Shown here piece after piece: positions 53,909 to 64,000 of a DNA stretch of 64,000 nt (position 1 is its first letter; the number at the start of each line of letters is the position of its first letter). Origin of the DNA: Devosia oryziradicis (GTDB taxonomy: Bacteria; Pseudomonadota; Alphaproteobacteria; Rhizobiales; Devosiaceae); assembly GCF_016698645.1 (NCBI RefSeq), contig NZ_CP068047.1, positions 896,001-960,000 of the forward strand, read 5' to 3'. The notes below the pieces were generated by a model. That model did not search any database and was not told the origin of the DNA. It worked only from the letters and a program-made list of their open reading frames with translations. The translations under genes were made by a program, and so were the position numbers.

Positions 53909-53997
53909 GATCGTCACCCTCGGGCTCGACCCGAGGGCACTGCACTTGACGAACGCTCAGCAAGTATAGAGCCCTCGGGTCAAGCCCGAGGGTGACG
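53909..53997. repeat. Palindromic repeat family A, full copy
   Basis: The arms begin GATCGTCACCCTCGGGCTCG and end CAAGCCCGAGGGTGACG. The inner arms CACTGCACTTG and CAAGTATAGAG also pair in part. It lies in the 210-nt gap between ptsP and prfA. Confidence 0.92.
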
Positions 53998-54088
53998 CGC
54001 GGTGGGTGGGGCAAATGGTGCCCAACCCTTGCGATCCCGCTGCGTTGTCCCTAAAGCGTGGCTGTTCCAGACTTGAAAGCATTCCCCG

Positions 54089-55165
54089 ATGGCCTCTCTT
54101 CCCCAGGACAAGCTCGACGCGCTCGAGACGCGGTTCCAGTATGTCGAGGCGGCGCTTTCGGGCGGCGCGGGGCCGGATGAGTTCGTCAAGTTTTCGCGCG
54201 AGCACGCCGAGCTGGCGCCGATCGTGGAAGAAATCCGCGCCTACAAGAAGGCCCTGAGCGACCGCGCCGAGGCCGAGGAGCTGCTCAAGGGCGGCGACAA
54301 GGACATGGCCGAAATGGCCGAGGCGGAGATCGCCGAGCTCGACGAGAAGATCGAGACGCTGTTCCAGGCGATCCGCATCCTGCTGCTGCCCAAGGACGAG
54401 GCCGATGAAAAGTCGATCATCCTCGAAATTCGCGGCGGCACCGGCGGCGACGAGGCGGCCCTGTTCGCCGGCGACCTGTTCCGCATGTATGAGCGCTACG
54501 CTTCCGGCCGCGGCTGGAAGGTGACGGTCATGGAAGAGAGCCCGGGCGAAATGGGGGGCTTCAAGGAAATCATCGCCAATGTGAACGGCAAGGGCGTCTA
54601 TGCGCTGATGAAGTTCGAATCGGGCGTGCACCGCGTGCAGCGCGTGCCGGCGACCGAACGGCAGGGCCGCATCCATACCTCGGCCGCCACCGTCGCGGTG
54701 CTGCCCGAAGTGGAAGACATCGACATCGAAATCCGCAACGAGGACATCCGCATCGATACCATGCGCGCCTCGGGCGCCGGCGGGCAGCACGTCAACACCA
54801 CCGACTCGGCCGTGCGCATTACCCACCTGCCCACGGGCCTGGTGGTGACCTCGGCGATGAAGTCACAGCACCAGAACCGAGCCCAGGCCATGATCGTGCT
54901 GCGCTCGCGGCTTTACGAGATGCAGCGCGAGGAACGGGATTCTGCGCGGTCTGCCGAGCGCAAGGGGCAGGTGGGATCGGGCGATCGCTCCGAGCGCATC
55001 CGCACCTACAACTTCCCCGAAAACCGGGTGACCGACCACCGCATCGGCCTGACGCTCTATAAGCTCGACAAGGTCATTACCGGCGAAGCGCTGGGGGAGG
55101 TGATCGAGGCGCTGATCACCACGTCGCAGGCCGAGCAGTTGGCAGCGCTGGAGACGGCGAACTGA
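54089..55165 (+). CDS. prfA: Peptide chain release factor 1
   Basis: RF1 reads UAA and UAG and releases the peptide. The 358 residues include the catalytic GGQ at 231-233 ([21 protein letters not shown]), and the stop-recognition PAT-like loop is PATERQGR (with the P-A-T of RF1). The start ATG 54089 is normal. It overlaps or abuts prmC, whose product methylates the GGQ glutamine, so both belong to one unit. Confidence 0.98.
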   Translation: MASLPQDKLDALETRFQYVEAALSGGAGPDEFVKFSREHAELAPIVEEIRAYKKALSDRAEAEELLKGGDKDMAEMAEAEIAELDEKIETLFQAIRILLLPKDEADEKSIILEIRGGTGGDEAALFAGDLFRMYERYASGRGWKVTVMEESPGEMGGFKEIIANVNGKGVYALMKFESGVHRVQRVPATERQGRIHTSAATVAVLPEVEDIDIEIRNEDIRIDTMRASGAGGQHVNTTDSAVRITHLPTGLVVTSAMKSQHQNRAQAMIVLRSRLYEMQREERDSARSAERKGQVGSGDRSERIRTYNFPENRVTDHRIGLTLYKLDKVITGEALGEVIEALITTSQAEQLAALETAN

Positions 55166-55188
55166 GTGCAGCGCCGACCATCGGCGCA

Positions 55189-56034
55189 TTGTGGCGCGGC
55201 TGGCGCGACGTGCTGGGCCGGATGGGTTTCGAGACGGCGGCGCTCGACGCCAAGCTACTGGCCCAGCATGCGCTGGGGCTCGACGCCCTGCAACTGGCGA
55301 CGCGCGAGAACGATCTTGCAGGCGAAGACGCCGCCACTGTTCTGGCCGAGCTGGTGCGGCGGCGGATGACCGGCGAGTCGGTGGCCCGCATCATCGGCGA
55401 GCGGGAATTCTATGGCCTGGCCTTCACGCTCAATACCGCGACATTGGAGCCGCGGCCCGATACCGAATTGCTGGTCGACCTGGCGCTGGGGGCATTGCCG
55501 GCAGGTGGGCTTCTGCTCGACCTGGGGACGGGGACGGGATGCATTCCCATTGCCGTGCTGGCCAACCAGCCCGATGCCAGTGCCGTGGCCGTGGACCTGA
55601 GCGCGCTGGCGCTGGAAGCGGCGCGGGAGAATGCGGCGCGGCATGGGGTAAGCGGGCGGATTGAGTTCCGGCAGGGGAGCTGGTTTGAACCGTTCCTCAC
55701 CTCCTCCGGCGGGAGAGGTGAAGGCAAATTCGACCTCATCGTCTCCAACCCGCCCTATATCGCGTCAGCCGTCGTCGAGACGCTCGCCCCCGAGGTCAAG
55801 GAATTCGATCCCCGCCTGGCGCTGGATGGCGGGCCGGACGGCCTTGCGCCCTATCGGGTCATTGCCGCGGAGGCGGCGGGTTGGCTCAAGCCTGGCGGCT
55901 GGGTGCTGGTCGAGATCGGGCATGACCAGGGCGCCGCCGTCAGTGCGCTGTTTCTCGAAGCGGGCTTTGAGGATGTGACGGTGCACACCGATCTCAACGG
56001 GGTTGATCGCGTGGTCGGCGCGCACCACATCTAG
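55189..56034 (+). CDS. prmC: Peptide chain release factor N5-glutamine methyltransferase
   Basis: PrmC methylates the glutamine of GGQ in release factors. The 281 residues show LLDLGTGTGCIPIAVL (SAM site) and the NPPY catalytic motif at about 187-190, plus ARIIGEREFYGLAF in the N-terminal part. The start is uncertain. TTG 55189 lacks a ribosome-binding site, whereas CTG 55162 overlaps the prfA stop (CTGA) and would add nine residues. A 30-nt palindromic stretch inside the gene (55695-55724) seems to be an in-frame insertion of a repeat. Confidence 0.93.
   Translation: MWRGWRDVLGRMGFETAALDAKLLAQHALGLDALQLATRENDLAGEDAATVLAELVRRRMTGESVARIIGEREFYGLAFTLNTATLEPRPDTELLVDLALGALPAGGLLLDLGTGTGCIPIAVLANQPDASAVAVDLSALALEAARENAARHGVSGRIEFRQGSWFEPFLTSSGGRGEGKFDLIVSNPPYIASAVVETLAPEVKEFDPRLALDGGPDGLAPYRVIAAEAAGWLKPGGWVLVEIGHDQGAAVSALFLEAGFEDVTVHTDLNGVDRVVGAHHI
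55695..55724. repeat. Palindromic element within prmC
   Basis: CTCACCTCCTCCGGCGGGAG followed by AGGTGAAGG folds on itself and resembles the right half of family B (CTCACCTCTCCC / GGGAGAGGT). It is read as LTSSGGRGEG between FEPF and KFDLIVSNPPY, where PrmC proteins usually have only a short loop. The reading frame is kept. Confidence 0.6.
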
Positions 56035-56375
56035 GTCAAGCAACAGCACGGAGCCGTGTGTTCAGCAATTAGTGCTGGAAAAGCGGTGGCGAACGATATA
56101 GTTTGACCTCGCTGTCAACGGCGCATCATGAGCGCCACGGCGACTAGCCACCCGACAAATCCATTGGCTGCGGCGAGCGCAGCGCGGTTCCGGCAGAGGC
56201 TGGAACGACGCAGGATAGGTTCGGAGCGCCGTCCGACGGTTTTAGGTCTTCATGAAGCCAGACAAGAGCCGGATACTGAAGCCAGCGGGCTTCTTCCGGG
56301 TTGGCCAGACCAGGCACGAAGCCGGTCCGCCAGTAGTGTGACGCTTATTTTTCTAGAGTTAGATAAAGCGACCAG
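56035..56375. other. Intergenic region before DUF4167, possible structured leader
   Basis: The 341 nt after prmC hold no supported gene. The first part has short hairpins (CACGG / CCGTG and CAGCA / TGCTG), which could be weak terminators without T-runs. TTGACC near 56104 might be a -35 site. The rest could be a long mRNA leader for the DUF4167 gene. Confidence 0.45.
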
Positions 56376-57131
56376 ATGAGACCCAACAATCAGAACAAGA
56401 ACCGGCAGCGGAGCCGGAACGGCGGACGCAAGCACGTCAATCCATTGTCCCGCAATTTCGAGAGCAATGGTCCGGACGTGAAGGTGCGCGGCAACGCCTC
56501 CCATATCGCCGAGAAGTACCTGCAGCTGGCGCGTGACGCGCAGTCGTCAGGCGACTCGGTAATGGCGGAGAACTACCTGCAGCACGCCGAGCACTATTTC
56601 CGCATCGTTTCGAGCGCCCAGCAGGCGCAGAACGGTCAGCGCCCCGAAGGGCAGGACGACGATTACGACGATGACATGCCCGACATGAATTCGCGTTTCG
56701 CCTCGCCCCAGCCGCAGCAGCCGCCGCAGCAGCAATATGTGCAGCAGGATGGCGACGAGCAGCCCGGCGAAGGCGAGCAGCCGCGCCAGCACCAGGGCGA
56801 GCAGCGCCAGCAGCGTGACGGCCAGGATGGTGAGCGCCAGTCGCGCGGCGACCGTCGTGACCGCAACCGCAATCGTGACCGGTTCCGCCCCGAAGGCGAA
56901 GTGCAGCAGTCTATGCCCATTGGCGAGTCGGCCCAGCCTGCGACCACTGAAGTGGCAGCGGCCCCGGCAGCAGAGCAGCCGGCGGAAGCCGAAGGCGAGG
57001 GGCGCAAGCCGCGGGAGCGCCGTCCGCGCCGCCGCCGTCCCGCCGGTGGCGATGATCTGGCCGGGGCCGAGCAGCCCGATGTCGGTGAACTGCCGGCATT
57101 CCTCACGGCAGGCGGCGGAGCCGCCGAGTAA
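56376..57131 (+). CDS. DUF4167 domain protein, putative RNA-binding
   Basis: A 251-residue protein with the DUF4167 domain at the N-terminus (about 1-85). Recognisable parts are RPNNQNKNRQRSRNGGRKH and PLSRNFESNGPDVKVRGNAS, then QLARDAQSSGDSVMAENYLQHAEHY. The remainder is disordered, rich in Gln, Glu, Arg and Pro, with RPEGEVQ at 56886-56906 and an Arg-rich patch, RKPRERRPRRRR, near the C-terminus. Basic composition suggests RNA binding. It is a conserved Rhizobiales neighbour of prmC and clpB. The function is unproven. Confidence 0.92.
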   Translation: MRPNNQNKNRQRSRNGGRKHVNPLSRNFESNGPDVKVRGNASHIAEKYLQLARDAQSSGDSVMAENYLQHAEHYFRIVSSAQQAQNGQRPEGQDDDYDDDMPDMNSRFASPQPQQPPQQQYVQQDGDEQPGEGEQPRQHQGEQRQQRDGQDGERQSRGDRRDRNRNRDRFRPEGEVQQSMPIGESAQPATTEVAAAPAAEQPAEAEGEGRKPRERRPRRRRPAGGDDLAGAEQPDVGELPAFLTAGGGAAE

Positions 57132-57136
57132 GATTG

Positions 57137-57164
57137 AAAGGCCGGGCCAAACGCCCGGCCTTTT
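57137..57164 (+). terminator. Intrinsic terminator after the DUF4167 gene
   Basis: AAAGGCCGGGC (57137-57147), loop CAAAC, GCCCGGCCTTT, then T. It begins 6 nt after the stop codon. Confidence 0.9.
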
Positions 57165-57193
57165 CGTTTGCTGGGCATTCTCGGAAAGGAGCG

Positions 57194-57310
57194 GTACCCC
57201 TCCTAACTTCCCCCTGATAGGGGGAGGGACCGATCGAGTTTAAGGCGCTATCTCCGACAACCACCGGGCGTATTCCTCCCCCTCTTCAGGGGGAGGCTAG
57301 GAGGGGATAC
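57194..57310. repeat. Palindromic repeat, CCCCTCCTA type (family B relative), full copy
   Basis: GTACCCCTCCTAACTTCCCC at the left is inverted as GGGGGAGGCTAGGAGGGGATAC at the right, each arm also carrying its own small CCCCCTGATAGGGGG-like hairpin. The middle is TTTAAGGCGC. It lies between the DUF4167 terminator and clpB. Confidence 0.85.
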
Positions 57311-57496
57311 TCTTCCTTCCTGCCGGACTTATCCCCCTCCCGAAAACCTCCGGTATCCTCCCTCCATCACCCCGCATGGGCGGCCTGCAGGCGAACAGTG
57401 GCGGGGCGGGCCGGGTGGGGGTTTTGCCTCTCCCACAGGTTCGAGCCCGGACGGAAGCGTGTGCGCGACCGGCCCGGTGCTGCTCCAAAAACCGGC

Positions 57497-57556
57497 ACCC
57501 CGAGGCGGCTTCCGTCTCACTTTTTTATCCCTACGAGGCGAAAGCCGTCTCGGGGT
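57497..57556. repeat. Imperfect 22-bp inverted repeat upstream of clpB
   Basis: The 22-nt arm 57497-57518 (starting ACCCCGAGGCGGCTT) is inverted at 57535-57556 with three mismatches. A T-rich loop (ACTTTTTTATCCC) lies between. The core CGGCTTTCGCCTC is shared with 243-307. The rest of the 57311-57772 gap shows only CCCCATAT at 57653-57660, which recalls a heat-shock -10 but has no good -35. Confidence 0.55.
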
Positions 57557-57772
57557 TCGCCCGTTGCCATCCTGGCATACGGCTCGCCATCTATTCGACA
57601 ACCGCGATCCAGGCGGCACGTGCGCTCGCCCTCTTTTCCCTCGCCAAACGCTCCCCATATATGATCCCGTGATGGAGCAGTGCCGAATGTCGGGCGTTTC
57701 ATCAGACGACGCTTCCGCCGCGTGTTCAGGTGCCTCCGGGGCCGGGCAGCGGGCGAGACAAGGAGAGTTGCT

Positions 57773-60388
<2,616 letters not shown>

Positions 60389-60400
60389 ACAAGACGGACG

Positions 60401-60427
60401 AGGCCGGTCGCAGGACCGGCCTTTTTC
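60401..60427 (+). terminator. Intrinsic terminator after clpB
   Basis: AGGCCGGTC (60401-60409), loop GCAG, GACCGGCCT, then TTTT. It begins 13 nt after the clpB stop. Confidence 0.9.
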
Positions 60428-60482
60428 ATTGCCTCGGCAACCGTAACAATGTAGAACAAAAAGAGAACTACGGAGCAGTCCA

Positions 60483-60821
60483 GTGGCAGACCAAATCGAC
60501 TATATCGAGTTCCCTTCCAGCAACCGCGCCGTGACCAGCGCCTTTTTCCAGGCCGCCTTCGGCTGGGGCATCACCAGCTATGGTCCAGACTATGATGGCA
60601 TCAACAATGCCGGCATCGATGGCGGCATCGACCAGGCAGCGGAAAAGGTGTCCTCGACCATGGCCGTGGTACGGACCGACGATCTCGACGCCGCGGAGCG
60701 GCGGGTGATCGCTGCCGGCGGCCTGATCACCCGTCCGCAGTTCGACTTTCCCGGCGGACGGCGCTTCCATTTCCGCGAGCCGGGCGGCAACGAGATGGCG
60801 GTCTACATCGCCACCGAATAG
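60483..60821 (+). CDS. VOC-family (glyoxalase/bleomycin-resistance-like) protein
   Basis: A 112-residue single-domain VOC protein. DYIEFPSSNRAVTSAFFQAAFGWGI and FHFREPGGNEMAVY are typical, the second with the conserved Glu before the last strand. The usual first metal His is replaced (YIEF), so metal binding is unsure. The substrate is unknown. It starts at GTG 60483 and is followed by an MFS transporter after 30 nt. Confidence 0.86.
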   Translation: MADQIDYIEFPSSNRAVTSAFFQAAFGWGITSYGPDYDGINNAGIDGGIDQAAEKVSSTMAVVRTDDLDAAERRVIAAGGLITRPQFDFPGGRRFHFREPGGNEMAVYIATE

Positions 60822-60851
60822 GCTCGGGCAGGAATCAGCACCGGACGTATC

Positions 60852-62324
60852 ATGAGCCAGGATATCGCCGCGCCGCAGAGCCGCCGTTTCGTATTGGTCG
60901 CGGCTATCCTGGCATCGAGCATGGGTTTCATCGACGGCTCGGTGATTTCGATCGCCATTCCTGCCATCCGCGCCAATCTGGGGGCGACGCTGCCCGACGC
61001 GCAGTGGGTCAGCAATGGCTATCTGCTGTTCCTGTCCTCGCTGATCCTGCTGGGCGGCGCGGCGGGGGACAGGTTCGGCCTGCGCAACACCTTTGGTCTG
61101 GGCATCGCCGTGTTCGTCGCGGCCTCGCTCATCTGCGCAATGGCGCCAACCCCGCTGGTCCTGATCATCGCGCGGGCCGTGCAGGGGGCCGGCGCCGCTT
61201 TCATGGTGCCGGGGAGTCTCGCCATCATTGCCAAGGCCTATCCGCGCGAAGAGCGGGGTCGGGCGATCGGCATCTGGGCCGCCGCTTCCTCGCTCACCAC
61301 AATCGGTGGGCCGATTATTGGCGGCTTCATGTTGACGGCTCTGGGTGAGTGGAGTTGGCGGCTGGTCTTTGCCATCAACCTGCCGCTGGGCCTCGTGGCA
61401 CTGGCATTGTTGTGGTTCCGCGTGGCGCCGGATCGTCCGGAAGCCGGGCGGCGGCTCGATGTGGTGGGTGCGATTTTGGCCACGCTGGCCTTGATGCTGA
61501 TCGCCTACGGCCTGACCGGCGATGGCAGCGAAGGGGCCCCGCCGCCGTCGCACTCAATCGTCTGGTGCGGCGCCGGGCTCGTATCGGCCGTGGCCTTCCT
61601 CATCTGGGAGGCCCGGATTGCGGCCCCGATGCTACCCCTCAGGCTTTTCGGCAATCTCGGTTTTTCCGGCGCCAACGGGCTGACCTTCGCCCTCTATTTT
61701 GCCTTGGGCGGCACCATATTCTTCCTGCCCATGACGATGATTGGTGGCTGGGGCGTGTCGCCGGCGACCGTATCGATCGCACTGCTGCCATTGGGCCTGG
61801 CGCTGACGGCACTCTCCTCGTTCAGCGGCAAGTGGGCGGACCGGTTCGGACCGGGACCGCTGATCGCGCTGGGTTCGCTGATCGTGGCCGGTGCCTTTGC
61901 CGGCCTGGGCCTCACCGCGCCGATGCACTCGGTGTGGCTGGCCGTATTACCATGCATGGTCCTGCTCGGGCTGGGCATGGGCCTGGTGGTTTCTCCGCTT
62001 TCGACGGCGGTGATGACCTCGGTGGAAGACGGCGATACCGGCGTGGCTTCGGGCGTCAACAATGCGGTGGCGCGAGTGGCTGGGCTGGTCGCTGTCGCCC
62101 TGCTGGGTGCCATCGTTGCCCCGGTGTTCGACGCAGCGCTGGGACCGGCGGCCGAACTGCCGATTTTCTTCGGCATGGCGGCGGAAGGGCTGAGCGCGCA
62201 GGAAGAGGCATTGCGCCTGGCCGCGACAGATGCCGCCTTTGCTACCGTGGCCTATGTCACGGCGGCATTGAGCCTGGTCTCGGCCGCCATTGCCTGGCTG
62301 ACCCTCGAACGCAAGTCGCGCTAG
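60852..62324 (+). CDS. MFS transporter, DHA2 family (14 helices)
   Basis: A 490-residue drug/proton antiporter-type exporter with about 14 membrane helices. The first helix has VLVAAILASSMGFIDGSVISIAIPAI, as in DHA2 (EmrB/QacA-like) transporters. Motif A follows as GGAAGDRFGLRNTFG, and motif C lies further on at GPIIGGFML. The substrate cannot be read. It shares its last four bases with the M23 gene (CTAG, 62321-62324), each strand using it as part of its stop. Confidence 0.92.
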   Translation: MSQDIAAPQSRRFVLVAAILASSMGFIDGSVISIAIPAIRANLGATLPDAQWVSNGYLLFLSSLILLGGAAGDRFGLRNTFGLGIAVFVAASLICAMAPTPLVLIIARAVQGAGAAFMVPGSLAIIAKAYPREERGRAIGIWAAASSLTTIGGPIIGGFMLTALGEWSWRLVFAINLPLGLVALALLWFRVAPDRPEAGRRLDVVGAILATLALMLIAYGLTGDGSEGAPPPSHSIVWCGAGLVSAVAFLIWEARIAAPMLPLRLFGNLGFSGANGLTFALYFALGGTIFFLPMTMIGGWGVSPATVSIALLPLGLALTALSSFSGKWADRFGPGPLIALGSLIVAGAFAGLGLTAPMHSVWLAVLPCMVLLGLGMGLVVSPLSTAVMTSVEDGDTGVASGVNNAVARVAGLVAVALLGAIVAPVFDAALGPAAELPIFFGMAAEGLSAQEEALRLAATDAAFATVAYVTAALSLVSAAIAWLTLERKSR

Positions 62325-64000
62325 GGGTTGGCCTGGGCGACCGTGACGGGCGCGGGCTCGCGCGCCATCAGATCGTTGATCTGGGCCATGGTCTGCTCGA
62401 ACTGCGCCTCATATTGCTGGGGCAGCACGTTGTCCTTGGGGAGCTTGACGCTGAGCGGATCGACCAGGTTGCCGTTGATCTTGATCTCGAAATGCAGGTG
62501 CGGGCCGGTGGACTGGCCGGTCGAGCCGACATAGCCGATGATCTGGCCCTGGCGCACATGGCTGCCGACCCCCAGTCCATCGACATACCGCGACATGTGG
62601 CCATAGGCGGTTTCGTAGCCGTTGACGTGCTCGATCTCCACCTTGTTGCCGTAGCCGGACTGCCACTTGTAGTACTTGATGATGCCATCGCCGGCCGCAT
62701 AGATCGGCGTTCCCGAGCGGGCCGCCAGGTCGACGCCGGTGTGGAGCTTGCGGGTGTGGAAGATGGGGTGGATGCGGTAGCCGAAGCGCGAGCGCAGCGT
62801 GCCGCCGCCTTCCAGCGGGCGGCGGGTCAGGAAGCGTTTGCCGGTTTCGCCGTCGGGGTCGTAGAAATCCACCACCCCATCGGCCGTCGCGAAGCGGTAA
62901 AGCTGGCGCTTGGTCGTCCCCAGAGTGAGGCCAACATAGAGCAGTTCGGTGCGACCCTCGGCATCGGGTGCCGTCTCGAGGATTTCGATCGAATCGCCGG
63001 CAGCGATCTTCTTGGTCATGTCCACGTCGTAGGCGAACATGCCGATGATGCGCTCGATGGTGGCATCGTCCAGGTCATGCTTGCGGCCCGTCTCCCAGAT
63101 GGAGCGATAAATGCTGGGGAGGTTGGCGACGTTGACTTCCTCGGTGTCCTCGTCGGGGAAGGTGATTTCCGCCGGCGCCAGGCCGAGCACGTACTGACCC
63201 TTGTCGGTCAGGGCGACGGTGGCGCGATGGACATCGAGATTGCTGCCGTCATCGTGGAAGTAGATGCTCAGCCGATAGGGAATAAGCGTATTGGAGGTGC
63301 GCGACGGGCCGAACAGGATGCGCAGGCGGGCGCGCGCAGGTAGCTCGGTCGAGGGGAAGACATTGGCCAGGGTGTCCTCGATGGCTTCGATCATCGGCCC
63401 GGTGAAACCGTTGCGCCGCATAATGTCTTCCAGCGGGGTCCGCTCCCTGATGGTGAGGATGCGTTCGGACCGGCCAAGCGCCGCATCGGCAGCCTGGGTG
63501 GTCTGAGGCATGACGGTGACGTTTTCGACGATACCGCCCAGCGTCCCCGAACCGGGCAACAGTCCCAGGTCTCCCACGGACGGCGCCAGCGCCGCATAGG
63601 CCAGGGTGGGAGCGGCCGGATCATCGCTGAAGAAGGTGGCCTCGACTACGCTGCGCACATATTCGGCGGCCGACTGATCGGAAATGGCGCGCGGCGGCAC
63701 GAAGGTCATCGGCATTTCGGCGAGCTTCACCGCTACTTCGCCCTCGACCTCGGCGCCATAGACATCGGTATTGATATCCATACCCGCCGTCGCGGCAATT
63801 GGCTGGGTGGCATTGAGGATGGCCACCGGATCGTAGTCGGGGATTCCCTCGGACAGCGATGTCGGCGCGGTGGCAAGCGTGGCGCTTATGCGCAGGAAAG
63901 GCTGGTTGCGGATCATGTCCCGACCATCGACCGTTTCGCGGATCGAGGCTTCGATGACCTGGAGGTCGGAGCGCGTGGCCGTGATCGGGCGGAGGCGCGA
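62321..64000 (-). CDS. M23-family (LytM-type) metallopeptidase, 5' end beyond window
   Basis: At least 559 residues; the frame stays open to the window edge, so the N-terminus, probably with an export signal or membrane helix, is outside. The C-terminal LytM domain has HTGVDLAARSGTPIYAAGDG and GPHLHFEIK, the metal and catalytic His/Asp set, complete. Upstream regions contain a long beta-rich part with LysM-like or OapA-like features. Such enzymes cut peptidoglycan crosslinks or activate amidases. An internal ATG at 63916 is not likely to be the real start because the frame remains coding before it. Confidence 0.9.
   Translation of the reverse strand, partial: SRLRPITATRSDLQVIEASIRETVDGRDMIRNQPFLRISATLATAPTSLSEGIPDYDPVAILNATQPIAATAGMDINTDVYGAEVEGEVAVKLAEMPMTFVPPRAISDQSAAEYVRSVVEATFFSDDPAAPTLAYAALAPSVGDLGLLPGSGTLGGIVENVTVMPQTTQAADAALGRSERILTIRERTPLEDIMRRNGFTGPMIEAIEDTLANVFPSTELPARARLRILFGPSRTSNTLIPYRLSIYFHDDGSNLDVHRATVALTDKGQYVLGLAPAEITFPDEDTEEVNVANLPSIYRSIWETGRKHDLDDATIERIIGMFAYDVDMTKKIAAGDSIEILETAPDAEGRTELLYVGLTLGTTKRQLYRFATADGVVDFYDPDGETGKRFLTRRPLEGGGTLRSRFGYRIHPIFHTRKLHTGVDLAARSGTPIYAAGDGIIKYYKWQSGYGNKVEIEHVNGYETAYGHMSRYVDGLGVGSHVRQGQIIGYVGSTGQSTGPHLHFEIKINGNLVDPLSVKLPKDNVLPQQYEAQFEQTMAQINDLMAREPAPVTVAQANP

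Noticed and set aside
18727..53997. CRISPR array
   Set aside because: The repeated palindromes are spread singly over tens of kilobases with no regular spacers and no cas genes.
57653..57660. Heat-shock sigma promoter for clpB
   Set aside because: CCCCATAT fits a -10 but no CTTG-like -35 stands at the right distance, so I note it only.
61349..63343. A 664-codon plus-strand frame across the MFS and M23 genes
   Set aside because: It overlaps both the sense strand of one gene and the antisense of another, with no domain.

Overview
The window is about 64 kb of GC-rich chromosomal DNA from an alphaproteobacterium of the order Hyphomicrobiales (Rhizobiales). Gene content and gene order point most strongly to a Devosia-like organism; this is inference from remembered synteny, not a database result. 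Supporting blocks are argJ-GNAT-mutT, bolA/J-domain/cobS-cobT, rpmB with DUF3108, helicase-S4-fdxA-carD, comF-grxC-nitrilase-DUF1178, and lysC-ptsP-prfA-prmC-DUF4167-clpB. Many genes use TTG or GTG starts and many neighbours overlap by 4 bases. I see no rRNA, tRNA, insertion sequence, prophage or CRISPR array.

Layout. 0.4-3 kb: arginine synthesis (argJ), a GNAT, a MutT hydrolase and an Flp pilin. 3-7.5 kb: a lipoprotein M48 protease coupled to a thermonuclease-like protein, a small membrane protein divergent from a TetR regulator, and a periplasmic parvulin. 7.8-10.6 kb: secA. 10.6-14.8 kb (minus strand): a membrane-anchored unknown, an L,D-transpeptidase, accA, xerD and a small membrane protein. 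15-16.7 kb: aroK-aroB. 16.7-23 kb: an OmpA-like protein and BolA, then a J-domain protein, cobS, cobT and a phytase-like esterase. 23-30.8 kb: a VUT-family transporter, rpmB, DUF3108, a flavodoxin-like reductase, an unexplained gap of about 950 bp, then a SUV3-type RNA helicase with an S4 protein. 30.8-38.4 kb: a GNAT, DUF2270, PRC-barrel, fdxA, carD, a cupin, a P-loop kinase, a methyltransferase, comF, grxC, a nitrilase and DUF1178. 38.4-50.3 kb is the most accessory part: an aldo/keto reductase, secreted unknowns, ilvD, a secreted GyrI-like protein, a TPR-GGDEF cyclase, ubiG, an orphan sugar-binding protein next to a CHASE3 histidine kinase, and several orphan small ORFs. 50.3-64 kb: lysC-ptsP-prfA-prmC, DUF4167, clpB, a VOC protein, an MFS exporter and an M23 peptidase cut by the window end.

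Most genes are housekeeping: amino-acid synthesis (argJ, aroK, aroB, ilvD, lysC), translation (rpmB, prfA, prmC), secretion and envelope (secA, parvulin, LytM, L,D-transpeptidase, OmpA), cofactors (cobS, cobT, ubiG), and protein or RNA quality control (clpB, helicase). The interest lies mainly in non-coding structure. There are two families of palindromic repeats, one of which seems to have entered coding sequence (prmC). A short peptide motif, RPEGEVQ, is shared by the helicase and the DUF4167 protein. The carD leader contains a promoter, a tiny leaderless ORF and an intrinsic terminator. A hairpin buries the ribosome-binding site of a secreted protein. There is a clustered TetR operator and a set of 9-bp repeats phased at exactly 11 bp in front of the xerD operon. 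I found no clear-cut new multi-gene system; the best candidates are listed as findings with tests.
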